Positions 16,298 through 26,009 of a stretch of 64,000 nucleotides of DNA are shown here, piece by piece. The stretch covers positions 434,001 to 498,000 of the forward strand of contig NZ_LR217713.1 of the NCBI RefSeq assembly GCF_900698925.1, written 5' to 3'. Position 1 is the first letter of the stretch, and each line of letters begins with the position of its first letter. The notes under the pieces were generated by a model, which did no database searches, was not told the origin of the DNA, and saw only the letters and a list, made by a program, of their open reading frames with translations. Source of the stretch: Erwinia_E haradaeae_I. Lineage in GTDB: Bacteria; Pseudomonadota; Gammaproteobacteria; Enterobacterales; Enterobacteriaceae. Position numbers and translations under genes: made by a program.

Positions 16298-16690
16298 ATG
16301 CGCCATCGTAAAATCGGGCGTCAACTAAATCGAAATAGCAGCCATCGTCAGGCAATGTTTCGAAACATTGCCGCCTCATTAATTCGCTATGAATTAATTA
16401 AGACAACTGTAGCGAAAGCCAAAGAACTTCGTCGTATCATTGAACCATTGATTACTCTTTCTAAAACTGATAGCCTTGCTAATCGTCGTCTAGTTTTTTC
16501 TCGAATTCGTGATAATGAGATTGTGAAAAAACTGTTTAATCAACTAGGCCCACGTTTCATAGATCGACCTGGTGGTTATATCCATATTTGGAAGTGTGGT
16601 GTACGTGTTAGTGATCATGCTCCTATGGTTTATATTGCGCTAGTTGGTCGGCCAGAAACGATAAATACAGGCTCTGAAAATATAAGGTAA
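16298..16690 (+). CDS. rplQ: 50S ribosomal protein L17
   Basis: L17 lies near the tunnel exit. The 130 residues are three more than in E. coli, with the conserved start M-R-H-R-K-I-G-R-Q-L-N-R-N-S-S-H-R. The C-terminal tail is diverged, as is common for L17. An AAAGGA site precedes the ATG. It is the last alpha operon gene; the following spacer has only weak AT-rich hairpins. Confidence 0.97.
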   Translation: MRHRKIGRQLNRNSSHRQAMFRNIAASLIRYELIKTTVAKAKELRRIIEPLITLSKTDSLANRRLVFSRIRDNEIVKKLFNQLGPRFIDRPGGYIHIWKCGVRVSDHAPMVYIALVGRPETINTGSENIR

Positions 16691-16827
16691 TTGATCTATA
16701 TTTTATAATATATCAATGATGTTAGTCATAATATTTTGTAAAATAATATATTTATCTTTTAAAATTGCGCATAAGAAGATCAGAGATTCAGAAGAGTTAA
16801 TTCTAACACAGAGACCTTTATAAGGAA

Positions 16828-17133
16828 ATGGATCGTGATGTAGAAGGTTATCTTTTGTCTGTAGAAGATTGGACGGAAGATATTGCAAAAAAAATTGCAA
16901 AAGAGGATGGTATTAATCTCAGTCCGTCTCATTGGGAAATTATTTATTTAGTTCGCAGCTTTTATATAGAATTTAATATTTCTCCGACAGTGCATATGTT
17001 AGTCAGGATGATACAAAATAGGCATGGTAAAGGGAAAGGGAATAGTCGTTATCTGTTTCGTCTGTTCCCAAAAGGACCAGCAAAACAAGCCACTAAAATT
17101 GCTGGTCTTCCTAAGCCTAGTAATTGTCTCTAA
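16828..17133 (+). CDS. tusE: Sulfurtransferase TusE (DsrC family)
   Basis: TusE takes sulfur from the TusBCD complex and hands it to MnmA for 2-thiolation of U34 in tRNAs for Lys, Glu and Gln. The 101 residues share the C-terminal block F-R-L-F-P-K-G-P-A-K-Q-A-T-K-I-A-G-L-P-K with E. coli, ending with the penultimate cysteine that carries the persulfide. The N terminus is about eight residues shorter than the 109-residue E. coli protein: an in-frame stop lies at 16804 and the ATG at 16828 has a good AAGGA site. In E. coli tusE is not next to rplQ, so this junction is lineage-specific. Confidence 0.95.
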   Translation: MDRDVEGYLLSVEDWTEDIAKKIAKEDGINLSPSHWEIIYLVRSFYIEFNISPTVHMLVRMIQNRHGKGKGNSRYLFRLFPKGPAKQATKIAGLPKPSNCL

Positions 17134-18820
17134 TTAAATAGAGAGCTATCAGCTTCAATATGAGTGATAAATATATCAACTCATCTACTATGAGTAGTAG
17201 TAGTTAAAAAGAAAGTGTTAATTGAAGATAGAAATTAGTCCTGATTTTTACAAGGTAGATTGATTGTATATTGGTAAGTTTGATATTGATAAACTACAAT
17301 ACTACTCATATTGAGTGTACATTCCATGTGCAATAAGATAGCTATGAATTATTTGAAATATAATTTTACTGATTTTTTCTGATGGTATGTAATTTGGTTG
17401 GAGTGTATTGATCTTTTATTTTTTAGTGCAAGTGATTAATGCAATATAAGATATCGTTGATATAAAATAAACTATAGTGTATAGTTTTTATGTTCCTTAT
17501 AAATTTATCAGAGAACATCTATTTTTTATATGAAGAGAAAATACTGATGAGATTAGATAGTTATCATGTTCCATGGTCATAACATTTAGTTTTATGTATT
17601 AATATAATTATATTAGTACAGATGAGTTATGTGTTGATTTAATGATTTTATGTAATATAATGGATATTATAAAAGATAAGAATTATCATTCTTTAAAACA
17701 TAAGATTACTTGAAATCGGTATATAAATAAGTTATTTATATCCTATTATTTTTTCTTGTTTAGAGACTCAATATTTATAAGAATTACAGTTCTTAATGAT
17801 AAAATAAATTAGTGTTATTTGTACTTTGCTTATGTTTAAGATGGTTATTCTTGATGATTATCAAATTTGAATATAGATAAGAGATGTATTTTTCTATATT
17901 ATTATTTTAATAATCTGTCATATTCAGTCATATCTATCTTGATATGTAAAATCAATATAGATACTACGATTTTTGGGATGAAAAAGTAAAATCAGGATAT
18001 TCCATACTTATCCGCATCAGAAGAGGTATGGAAGATTAGTTCACACATACTAGATGTATAAGAATGGGGTTTAAAATTTATTCTAATTATGTTGGCAGAC
18101 TCTGTATAAGTGTTTTATAATGCAGAATGATATACTTCTATATTATAATTATATGCATATAGAAATAGTATAGATGATATCTATTATTTTAATTCACACC
18201 TATAAGGCTTTGTTCAAATCTAAGGTTTTTTATATTTTTTATAAATGTTTTGTTTATCACGATAGTGATAATTTGAAATGTTTAAGGATTTGTAGAGTCA
18301 AGAAATTTATCTTTTATGGAGATCAGCAAGACATTAGGAGATGATCCTAATTAGATCTATCTATATAGAATCGTTCTATTTCTTGACCATACTAGCAAAA
18401 AAAAGGTTAATAGAAAATATATATATTTCTATTTGTTGGGTAATGATAAACTAATTTCGATTATATAATTGATAATTATATGTTATCTCTTGCATTTTTA
18501 TACAGGATAAATGTTATAGCTTATTAATTGGTTTTTGTAGAAATTTTGAAAAAAATAAAAAAAAATTAGGCAAGGCGAAATATTACCATAGTTATTAGAG
18601 TGATTTATAAATCACATAAGAATATTTTATGTGGTTTCTTTTTTGACAAGCTTGTTATATTTTAATGCATAACTACACATATAAGACTTACAGGAATGGT
18701 GCCTTTATTATAAAATACAGATAATATATATAGTAGTAATTACTATATAGAAACTATTTTCGTATTTGAATTGATTTTATTAGTTCATGCGGTGAGTTGT
18801 ATGCATGTGGAGCTTATGTA
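17134..18820. other. Gene-free spacer tusE-hldE
   Basis: About 1.7 kb of very AT-rich DNA with stops in all frames. I see no protein remnant. It contains small hairpins at 18254-18271 (TTATCAC-GATA-GTGATAA) and 18409-18433, and a good terminator-like structure at 18609-18644. A TTGACA at 18643-18648 overlaps the end of that structure and could be the -35 box for hldE, but no clear -10 follows at 16-18 bases. Confidence 0.8.
18609..18644 (+). terminator. Terminator-like hairpin without an upstream gene
   Basis: A 13-bp stem with two G-U pairs (left arm 18609-18621, right arm 18625-18637) has a 3-base loop and is followed by C and six Ts. This fits a rho-independent terminator on the + strand. 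The nearest upstream gene on that strand, tusE, ends about 1.5 kb before it, so it probably marks a lost gene or an unannotated small RNA. Confidence 0.65.
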
Positions 18821-20263
18821 ATGAACATTACCCTGCCTAACTTTACAGGTGTTGGCGTGTTAATAGTAGGAGATGTGTTATTAGATCAGTATTGGTACGG
18901 ACTTACACCAAAAATTTCTCCTGAAGCACCAGTTTTAGTAGTAAAAGTCAATCATATAGAAGATCGTCCTGGTGGTGCTGCTAATGTTGCTATGAATATT
19001 GTTGCATTAGGCGCCCAACCTTATCTTATTGGTTTTATTGGAGCTGATGAGGCTGCAAAATCTTTACGAAAAGCTCTGGACAATGTGAATGTAATATATG
19101 ATTTTATTTCTGTTGATAATTATTCTACTATTATTAAAACACGTGTTTTAGCACGTAATCAACAACTTATTCGTTTAGATTTTGAAGAAAAAATAGAAGA
19201 AATTCATTCCGAGCTTATTTATGATCGAATATATAAATTTTTACCACATATCCGGGCGATTGTTTTGTCTGATTATGATAAAGGCGCTTTAGCCAATGTT
19301 CAAACTATCATTACTTTAGCACGAAATAAAGGTATTGCGATTTTAGTAGATCCTAAAGGTAATGATTTTTCTCGTTACTATGGAGCTACATTAATTACAC
19401 CAAATTTACATGAATTTGAAAAAGCTGTAGGAAAATGTAAGAATGAAGATGCTATTCTTCAAAAAGGTACAAGATTAATGCAAGATAATGCATTTTCTGG
19501 ATTACTTATTACTCGCTCCGAACATGGGATGATATTATTACAACCAGGTCAAAATCCTTTCTATATGCCAACTCAAGCAAAAGAGGTCTATGATGTTACT
19601 GGAGCAGGAGACACAGTAATTAGTGTAGTAGCAACTTCTGTAGCGGCTGGTTACACCCTGGAAGAAAGTTGTTTCTTTGCAAATATAGCAGCAGGGGTAG
19701 CCGTAGGTAAGATTGGTACCTCAACCGTATCTGCAGTCGAGCTTGACCATGCTATGCACATGAGATTTAAAGAGGGTGGTAGAATGATTAATGAAGCGCA
19801 GCTGATGATTGAAATTAGAAAATCCCGTCAACGTGGTGAAACGATAGTAATGACGAACGGTGTTTTTGATATCCTGCATGCAGGGCATGTGTCTTATTTA
19901 TCCAACGCGCGTAAATTAGGAGATCGTCTAATTGTAGCAGTAAATAGTGACCTATCCACTCGTCGCTTAAAAGGCATGGCGCGACCAGTTAATTCACTTA
20001 TCAATCGAATGCGAGTATTAGGTGGGTTGAAATCTGTTGATTGGGTAATTAGTTTTGATGATGACACACCAAAGCGGCTAATTACAAAAATACTTCCTGA
20101 TTTTCTAGTAAAGGGTGGTGATTATAAATCCACAATTGAAGAGATTGCAGGAAGTAAAGAGGTGTTAGATAATGGTGGTAGTGTAAGAGTGTTAAACTTT
20201 GAAGATGGGATTACTACTAGCAATATTATAAAAAGGATTATTAGAGGAAAAGATAGTCACTGA
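18821..20263 (+). CDS. hldE: Bifunctional heptose-7-phosphate kinase / heptose-1-phosphate adenylyltransferase
   Basis: HldE makes ADP-D-glycero-beta-D-manno-heptose in two steps for the lipopolysaccharide inner core, in the cytoplasm. The N-terminal PfkB-type kinase (about 1-320) shows G-G-A-A-N-V-A-M-N and the catalytic D-V-T-G-A-G-D-T. The C-terminal nucleotidyltransferase (about 345-480) shows T-N-G-V-F-D-I-L-H-A-G-H. I choose the ATG at 18821 (480 residues; E. coli 477) because GGAG lies 8 bases upstream; the in-frame TTG at 18797 adds unmatched residues. It stands alone, with a terminator-like hairpin 30 bases after the stop. Retention implies that heptose-containing LPS is still made. 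Confidence 0.97.
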   Translation: MNITLPNFTGVGVLIVGDVLLDQYWYGLTPKISPEAPVLVVKVNHIEDRPGGAANVAMNIVALGAQPYLIGFIGADEAAKSLRKALDNVNVIYDFISVDNYSTIIKTRVLARNQQLIRLDFEEKIEEIHSELIYDRIYKFLPHIRAIVLSDYDKGALANVQTIITLARNKGIAILVDPKGNDFSRYYGATLITPNLHEFEKAVGKCKNEDAILQKGTRLMQDNAFSGLLITRSEHGMILLQPGQNPFYMPTQAKEVYDVTGAGDTVISVVATSVAAGYTLEESCFFANIAAGVAVGKIGTSTVSAVELDHAMHMRFKEGGRMINEAQLMIEIRKSRQRGETIVMTNGVFDILHAGHVSYLSNARKLGDRLIVAVNSDLSTRRLKGMARPVNSLINRMRVLGGLKSVDWVISFDDDTPKRLITKILPDFLVKGGDYKSTIEEIAGSKEVLDNGGSVRVLNFEDGITTSNIIKRIIRGKDSH

Positions 20264-20292
20264 GCGCTGACTTTTTAAATTTAACAGTTAAT

Positions 20293-20315
20293 CTATCTTA
20301 ATAGTAAGATAGTTT
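20293..20315 (+). terminator. Probable weak terminator of hldE
   Basis: The arms CTATCTTA (20293-20300) and TAAGATAG (20305-20312) form a perfect 8-bp stem with loop ATAG, followed by only three Ts. It is 30 bases after the hldE stop codon. Confidence 0.45.
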
Positions 20316-20794
20316 GATAAAAGTACTAGAAGATAACTTATATATCATATAATAATTAAATAAAACATCTTAAATATATATGATTATGTACAGAAAATAT
20401 CATATAATTGTTTCAAGTGGTATATAATATGAGTAGTTTGTTTGTAATTATTTTAAAGGCATTAAATATTATGAGTGTAATTTATAACTTTATAATATGA
20501 AATTATAAATTACATAAGAAGTTACATCTATATAATTATATAGGTTTTATTAAAGTTATTTTTTTTAAAAGAATGAACTTTTAAAAAGTTTATAGATTAA
20601 TTTTTTATATTAATCAAAACAAAGAATAACCATCCATAACTATGGTTAAAATAATAGATCTAGTAATAGATAGGAAGGGTTCTATGAATTTGTTTTAAGA
20701 TAATGCATGTATTTAATGACAAATATGTTATTTTTAAATAAATTAATTGTAATACAGACTGAATTTTTTAATTATTTTTTTAGAATTAAGTGTA

Positions 20795-20812
20795 ATAGGA
20801 TCTAGATCCTAT
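20795..20812. repeat. 18-bp perfect palindrome in spacer
   Basis: ATAGGATCTAGATCCTAT is its own reverse complement. It lies in non-coding DNA about 530 bases after hldE. No function is evident; it could be a protein-binding site or a chance remnant. Confidence 0.6.
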
Positions 20813-21315
20813 CTACCAGTTTTCTAAAGTAGATAATTTTATTTTTTTGAGAATCAATAAACGATTTACGAAAATGTAATAACAATATTTATTACCTTTT
20901 CCATTAAGAGTTTAGATATTTACAATATAAAAAAATAAAACAATTATAGTATACAGCTAATATAAGTTCGGTAAAAAAGACATTCATTATTAATATAATT
21001 TACTACTTAATAAGTTAATTCTTTTACTACTAAAAGAACATCGTATATGAATTATTTTTATTTTGTAATAATAGTATTTCGTATTTCGATATATAAATAT
21101 AGAAGAATGTTTTTCAATTTTTAGAATATTATATAGGCAATGTACATGTTTTTTACTATGTATCCAGCTAAATTATAACAGAATAACTTTTTATTTAGTC
21201 TATAAAAGATGACCGTATTTTTTTGAATAAATATTTTTATCATATTCTTCTCATTATCACCAGAGATATTATTACTTTGCAATATAATGATATACTATAT
21301 TTATAGGACTGTCTG

Positions 21316-23361
21316 ATGGTTAATCCTTTACTTCTTCCTTTTACATTACCTCCGTTTTATAGCATTCAATCTAAAGACATAGTACCAGCTATAACTAAAA
21401 CGCTGGATCATTGTCGTTTAGTAATAAAAAGAATAGTGACTCAAGGCGGTCCATATTGCTGGAACAACTTGGTTCAGCCTATAAATGAAGCCACTGATGA
21501 ATTGAATCGTTTATTTGCATTAGCAAGTCATTTGAACTCAGTTCAAAATACCCCTGCATTACGTTTGGCTTATGAAGAAGTATTAATTCTTGTAGAAGAG
21601 CACAGAACGTGGATTAGTCAGAATAAGGTTTTATACCAGGCATATAACAATATTAAAAATCAGGCTCATATTTATAAAGCTTTAAGCCTTGCGCAACAAA
21701 GAACAATTAAGCATGCTCTGCGTGATTTTAAGTTATCTGGGATCGACCTCCCTCAAGAGATGCAACATCGATATGGAGAGATTACTCTACGCTTATCCAC
21801 TCTTGCATCTCAATACAGCAATAATGTATTAGATTCTACTCTGGCATGGAGTAAATTAATTACAGATAAAATCGAGCTTTCCGGAATCCCGGAAAGCTCG
21901 ATTTTATCCACTAAAATAAAAGCAGCAGATCAAGATCGCGTAGGTTGGTTGTTGACATTAGATTATCCTAGTTATCTATCAGTCTTAACTTACTGTGATA
22001 AACAGTGTTTACGCGAAGAAATTTATCGAGCTTATTTAACACGTGCATCAGATCGAGGCCCCTATGCTGGTAAGTGGGATAACACAGAAGTAATGAAAGA
22101 AGAAGTGAGGCTTCGTTATGAGTTAGCTGAATTATTGGGTTTTTCTTCCTACTCTGCTCAATCATTAGTAACTAAAATGGCTGAAACTCCCACGCAGGTT
22201 TCTCAATTCTTAAGTGATCTTGCAGAAAAAGTGAGACCAAGTGCAAAATTAGAGTTCATGACATTAACTAATTTCGTAAAAAGAACATACTATATTAATG
22301 AATTACAACCTTGGGATATTCCTTATTACAGTGAAAAATATAAACAATATTTATATAACTTTAACAGTGAAGATCTTCGAGTTTACTTTCCTGAATATAG
22401 TGTTCTTAATGGTTTATTTGAAATAATACAGCGTGTTTTTGGTATGAAGTGTAAGGAGCGGTATGATGTAGAAGTTTATCATAAAGATGTGCGATTCTTT
22501 GATATTTTTAATCATGAAGATGATCTTCAAGGAAGTTTTTTTCTTGATCTATATTCACGTGATCATAAACAAAGCGGAGCTTGGATGGGCGAATGCGTTA
22601 GTCGTATGCGGAAATCGAATGGATTTCTGCAGAAACCAGTAGCTTATTTAGTTTGTAACTTTACTCAACCGCTTCATACTCAACCGGCGTTATTTACCCA
22701 TAACGAAGTAATTACTCTTTTCCATGAGTTTGGGCATGGGCTGCATCATATTCTAACAAAAATTGATATACCTTCAATATCTGGGATTAATGGGGTTCCG
22801 TGGGACGCCATTGAGTTACCCAGTCAGTTGATGGAACAATGGTGTTGGCATCCAGAGTCACTAAAAATTATTTCTGAACATTATCAGACATTTGAGCCAT
22901 TATCGGATGAGTTAATATCTAAAATATTAGAAGCTAAAAATTATCAATCAGCACTATCTATTCAGCGTCAGATAGTGTTTTCATTATTTGATTTTCGTTT
23001 ACACCAAAATTTTAATAAAGATGATAATATAAAAATTTTAGATATTTTTCACGATGTTCACAATCAGATATCTATTCTTCCTCAATTAGAATGGAATCGA
23101 TTTCCACATGCATTTAGTCATATCTTTTCCGGTGGCTATGCGTCGGGATATTATAGCTATTTATGGTCTTCTGTTTTATCGGCAGACTGCTGGTCTCTTT
23201 TTGAAAAAAATGGTGTTTTTAACCATGAAATCGGTCTGTCTTTTCTTGAAAATATTTTAATGCGTGGTGGGTCAGAAGATTTTATGACATTATTTTATCG
23301 ATTCCGTGGTCATAAACCACAAATAGATGCATTTCTCTATCAAAATGGGATAAAATTGTAA
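21316..23361 (+). CDS. prlC: Oligopeptidase A
   Basis: PrlC (OpdA) is a cytosolic M3-family zinc metallopeptidase that degrades short peptides, including cleaved signal peptides. It has 681 residues against 680 in E. coli. The zinc motif H-E-F-G-H is at residues 470-474, with the third ligand region W-D-A-I-E-L-P-S-Q following, and R-F-P-H-A-F-S-H-I-F in the C-terminal part. It is followed after 24 bases by rsmJ, the same pair as in E. coli. A perfect 44-nt inverted repeat lies inside the gene (21865-21908) without breaking the frame. Confidence 0.97.
   Translation: MVNPLLLPFTLPPFYSIQSKDIVPAITKTLDHCRLVIKRIVTQGGPYCWNNLVQPINEATDELNRLFALASHLNSVQNTPALRLAYEEVLILVEEHRTWISQNKVLYQAYNNIKNQAHIYKALSLAQQRTIKHALRDFKLSGIDLPQEMQHRYGEITLRLSTLASQYSNNVLDSTLAWSKLITDKIELSGIPESSILSTKIKAADQDRVGWLLTLDYPSYLSVLTYCDKQCLREEIYRAYLTRASDRGPYAGKWDNTEVMKEEVRLRYELAELLGFSSYSAQSLVTKMAETPTQVSQFLSDLAEKVRPSAKLEFMTLTNFVKRTYYINELQPWDIPYYSEKYKQYLYNFNSEDLRVYFPEYSVLNGLFEIIQRVFGMKCKERYDVEVYHKDVRFFDIFNHEDDLQGSFFLDLYSRDHKQSGAWMGECVSRMRKSNGFLQKPVAYLVCNFTQPLHTQPALFTHNEVITLFHEFGHGLHHILTKIDIPSISGINGVPWDAIELPSQLMEQWCWHPESLKIISEHYQTFEPLSDELISKILEAKNYQSALSIQRQIVFSLFDFRLHQNFNKDDNIKILDIFHDVHNQISILPQLEWNRFPHAFSHIFSGGYASGYYSYLWSSVLSADCWSLFEKNGVFNHEIGLSFLENILMRGGSEDFMTLFYRFRGHKPQIDAFLYQNGIKL
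21865..21908 (+). repeat. Perfect 20-bp inverted repeat inside prlC
   Basis: Arms at 21865-21884 and 21889-21908 are exact reverse complements around the loop AATC, with GAGCTTTCCGG forming the GC-rich inner part. It encodes D-K-I-E-L-S-G-I-P-E-S-S-I-L, which still aligns with E. coli PrlC. There is no T-run after it, so it is not a standard terminator. Confidence 0.9.
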
Positions 23362-23385
23362 AGCTTATTAGGAGGTAATTTATTA

Positions 23386-24153
23386 GTGCGTGTTTGTTTG
23401 TTAGATAAATCAGACAATAAATATCAAAATGCCCTGTCTAGTTTACTCATGCGATGGAGTCTAATTCATGATCCACAAAGCTCTATAATACTTATAGCTA
23501 AAGCTGATTATCTTACAGTATGTAATCTTAATGAACCTGCACTTGGCAATATATTTGTCAATTTTTTCTGTAAAAGTATAACATATCGACGTCAGTTTGG
23601 TGGAGGAATATCTGAAGCGATAGCTAGAGCTGTAGGTATTAAAAAAAATTATTTTCCTAATATCCTGGATGCGACAGCAGGATTTGGTCGTGATGCTTTT
23701 ATTTTAGCAATGCTTGGTTGCCATGTTCGTATGTTAGAGCGTAATCCTGTTGTAGCAGCATTACTGGATGATGGATTGCGTCGTGGTTATACTGATACAA
23801 AAATAGGTTCATGGTTAAGTGAACATATGATTCTGTTACCTTTTTCCAGTTTACTAGTATCACCAAATATTGATCCTCTACCAGATGTAGTTTATCTTGA
23901 TCCTATGTATCCATTAAAGAAAAAAAAGTCTTTAGTAAAGAAAGAAATGCGCATTTTACAGTCTTTGGTAGGAATGGATACAGATGCAGATTCACTTTTA
24001 CATCCTGCTCGAATTTTAGCAAAGAAGCGCGTGGTAGTCAAACGACCACGTAATGCTCCAGCTTTATCGATGATACATACAGATCATATTATAAAAACTA
24101 AAAAACATCGTTTTGATATTTATTCTCCAATTAATAGTTTTAAATCTGAATGA
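23386..24153 (+). CDS. rsmJ: 16S rRNA (guanine-1516-N2) methyltransferase
   Basis: RsmJ methylates G1516 of 16S rRNA using S-adenosylmethionine. The 255 residues compare with 250 in E. coli. Motifs: D-A-T-A-G-F-G-R-D-A-F (SAM binding), M-L-E-R-N-P-V-V-A-A-L-L-D-D-G-L and Y-L-D-P-M-Y-P. It starts with GTG, preceded by the perfect ribosome binding site AGGAGGT 9 bases upstream. It forms a two-gene unit with prlC. Retention of a non-essential rRNA methylase is mildly notable. Confidence 0.96.
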   Translation: MRVCLLDKSDNKYQNALSSLLMRWSLIHDPQSSIILIAKADYLTVCNLNEPALGNIFVNFFCKSITYRRQFGGGISEAIARAVGIKKNYFPNILDATAGFGRDAFILAMLGCHVRMLERNPVVAALLDDGLRRGYTDTKIGSWLSEHMILLPFSSLLVSPNIDPLPDVVYLDPMYPLKKKKSLVKKEMRILQSLVGMDTDADSLLHPARILAKKRVVVKRPRNAPALSMIHTDHIIKTKKHRFDIYSPINSFKSE

Positions 24154-24850
24154 TCAACTGATTTATTTGATAAAAAATATATTTTAAAAATTTTATTTTT
24201 TCTGCATCAATATTGATACGAATTTTTTCAAAAAAGGTGTTTATTTAATAAATTCAGGGATTTTAATATAAAATAAAATAAGTTTTAGAAAATTATACAT
24301 TAATAATCATTTTATATTCAAATTTATGAAAGATGGTAAAAGTTTTTATTGAATTAACAACATTCTGTTCAATGTTGTAATATTAGATGATTTACTCTAT
24401 ATTAGAGTTTTGATTGTTATAGGTTCCGGTAATAATCAATTCTTTTATTCATAAAAGTTATTTATCATCTATTGTGTATGATCAAATATAGGGAAGATTT
24501 TTTAAAAAAGAAGTAATTTATGTTCTCATTAAAAATGAATAACATACTGAAAATATTGAATTATTCGTTAGATGGGGAATGCATTTCTTGTTATATAATT
24601 CCTTCTAGTCTTAGTAGTAAATTTGATTACAATATATATAATCATAAAACGTGTATTTATCATATATGTGTATTTTTAAGAGATCAATGTACAGTATTGC
24701 ATGGATTATAATATATGAATGATACATTAATGCAGAATAACATGCTGGATAATTACTACTGGGTCCTATAGATTAAATTTCAAATTAATTATGTACACTC
24801 TAGTATTAATTAATAGTTGTAATCTGTTACAATTTTAACCAGGATTAGTT
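24154..24850. other. Gene-free spacer rsmJ-orn
   Basis: About 0.7 kb of AT-rich DNA. A hairpin ACAACATT-loop-AATGTTGT is at 24357-24378 without a T-run. A 63-codon open frame (24520-24711) is cysteine- and isoleucine-rich, matches nothing I know and has no good ribosome binding site. A small TTGTAA/TTACAA hairpin precedes orn. Confidence 0.75.
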
Positions 24851-25396
24851 ATGACTGAAAATATTCATAATCTGATCTGGATTGATCTTGAAATGACCGG
24901 TCTAAATCCAGAGAACGATCGTATTCTTGAAATAGCTACGCTTTTAACTGATAATAATCTAAGTTTTATTGTTGAAGGACCAGTTTTAGCTATTCATCAG
25001 AACGAAAAGCATCTTAGATCTATGGATGACTGGAACATAAGGACTCATACTAAAAGCGGCTTAGTAGAACGAGTGCGATCAAGTATATTTAATGAACGTT
25101 TTGCAGAACTAGCAACTATAGAATTTTTGAAACCACGTATTCCACGTTATAGTTCACCTATTTGTGGTAACAGCATTGGACAAGATCGTCGATTCTTACG
25201 TAAATATATGCCAGAATTAGAATCTTATTTTCATTATCGATCCTTAGATATTAGCGTTCTTAAGGAACTTGTCGCTCGTTGGAGACCAGATATTTTACAT
25301 GGATTTAAAAAAAATAATAAACATAATGCATTAGATGATATTTATGAATCTATAGCAGAATTAAATTACTATCGTAAGAATTTTATCAGGACGTAA
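24851..25396 (+). CDS. orn: Oligoribonuclease
   Basis: Orn is the essential 3'-5' exoribonuclease that removes the last di- to pentanucleotides of RNA decay. The 181 residues equal the E. coli length. DEDDh-family residues are visible in W-I-D-L-E-M-T-G (first Asp and Glu), N-S-I-G-Q-D-R-R and H-N-A-L-D-D-I (His and last Asp). An AGGA site precedes the ATG. It stands alone and is convergent with sohB. Confidence 0.97.
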   Translation: MTENIHNLIWIDLEMTGLNPENDRILEIATLLTDNNLSFIVEGPVLAIHQNEKHLRSMDDWNIRTHTKSGLVERVRSSIFNERFAELATIEFLKPRIPRYSSPICGNSIGQDRRFLRKYMPELESYFHYRSLDISVLKELVARWRPDILHGFKKNNKHNALDDIYESIAELNYYRKNFIRT

Positions 25397-26009
25397 GACG
25401 ATACATAAATACATACTAATCGTATTAATAGCGATTTAAATTTACTGCCTTTACTTCCAATATTTTATTGTTATTAATATATAATATGTTATAAAAAAAT
25501 TGAATTTTAGAAAAAATATATTTATCAAAAGTAAAATTTTTTTATTTATTAATTAATATGATATAATCAGAGAACAGATAATTTTCATATAAGAAAATTA
25601 ATTTAACATATGAAGATTTGTTAATCCTCATTTATACATACTCTTTAATTCAAGAGATATTTTTTTATATAAAGAATAAGAATTAGGATCTTCAGTGATA
25701 GAAAATTTTATAAAAATTGATTAAAGCATGTCATATTAATTTTATTAAGCATAGAATATACATATCTTGTATAAAACCTAATTTTTTGTATAAAACCTAA
25801 TTGAATTAAAAAAATACAAAGATATCCTATAAAAATATAACTTTAAAACAGTGAAATCATATTCAGTCCATATTATTTGAATTGTTTCAAGACTGGAGTT
25901 TTATTAACTATTCACATCTTTATTGAGTCACATAATGAAAGATAATTAGTAATAATCAGCTAATTATAATTATATATTTATTATTATTAATTATTATAAA
26001 TAGAAATAG
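25397..26009. other. Gene-free spacer between convergent orn and sohB
   Basis: About 0.6 kb of extremely AT-rich DNA with no coding remnant. It contains a near-perfect tandem duplication at 25767-25802. No clear terminator for orn was seen. Confidence 0.75.
25767..25802. repeat. Short tandem duplication, period 19
   Basis: TTGTATAAAACCTAATT occurs at 25767-25783 and again at 25786-25802, separated by TT. Confidence 0.85.

Larger units (their letters stand above)
20264..21315. other. Gene-free spacer hldE-prlC
   Basis: About 1.05 kb of AT-rich DNA with no recognisable coding remnant. Besides the hldE hairpin it holds a TAACCAT/ATGGTTA hairpin near 20628-20649 and a perfect 18-bp palindrome at 20795-20812. 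Just before prlC there is TATAAT at 21283-21288 without a convincing -35. Confidence 0.8.

Noticed and set aside
18195..18235. GTTCAAATC followed by a T-run, resembling a tRNA T-loop and terminator
   Set aside because: The T-stem has a mismatch and no acceptor, D or anticodon arms can be built upstream; at most a tRNA relic.
24520..24711. 63-codon open frame in the rsmJ-orn spacer
   Set aside because: No match to a known family, no convincing ribosome binding site, and an amino-acid mix (Ile, Cys, Tyr, Asn) typical of translated AT-rich non-coding DNA.
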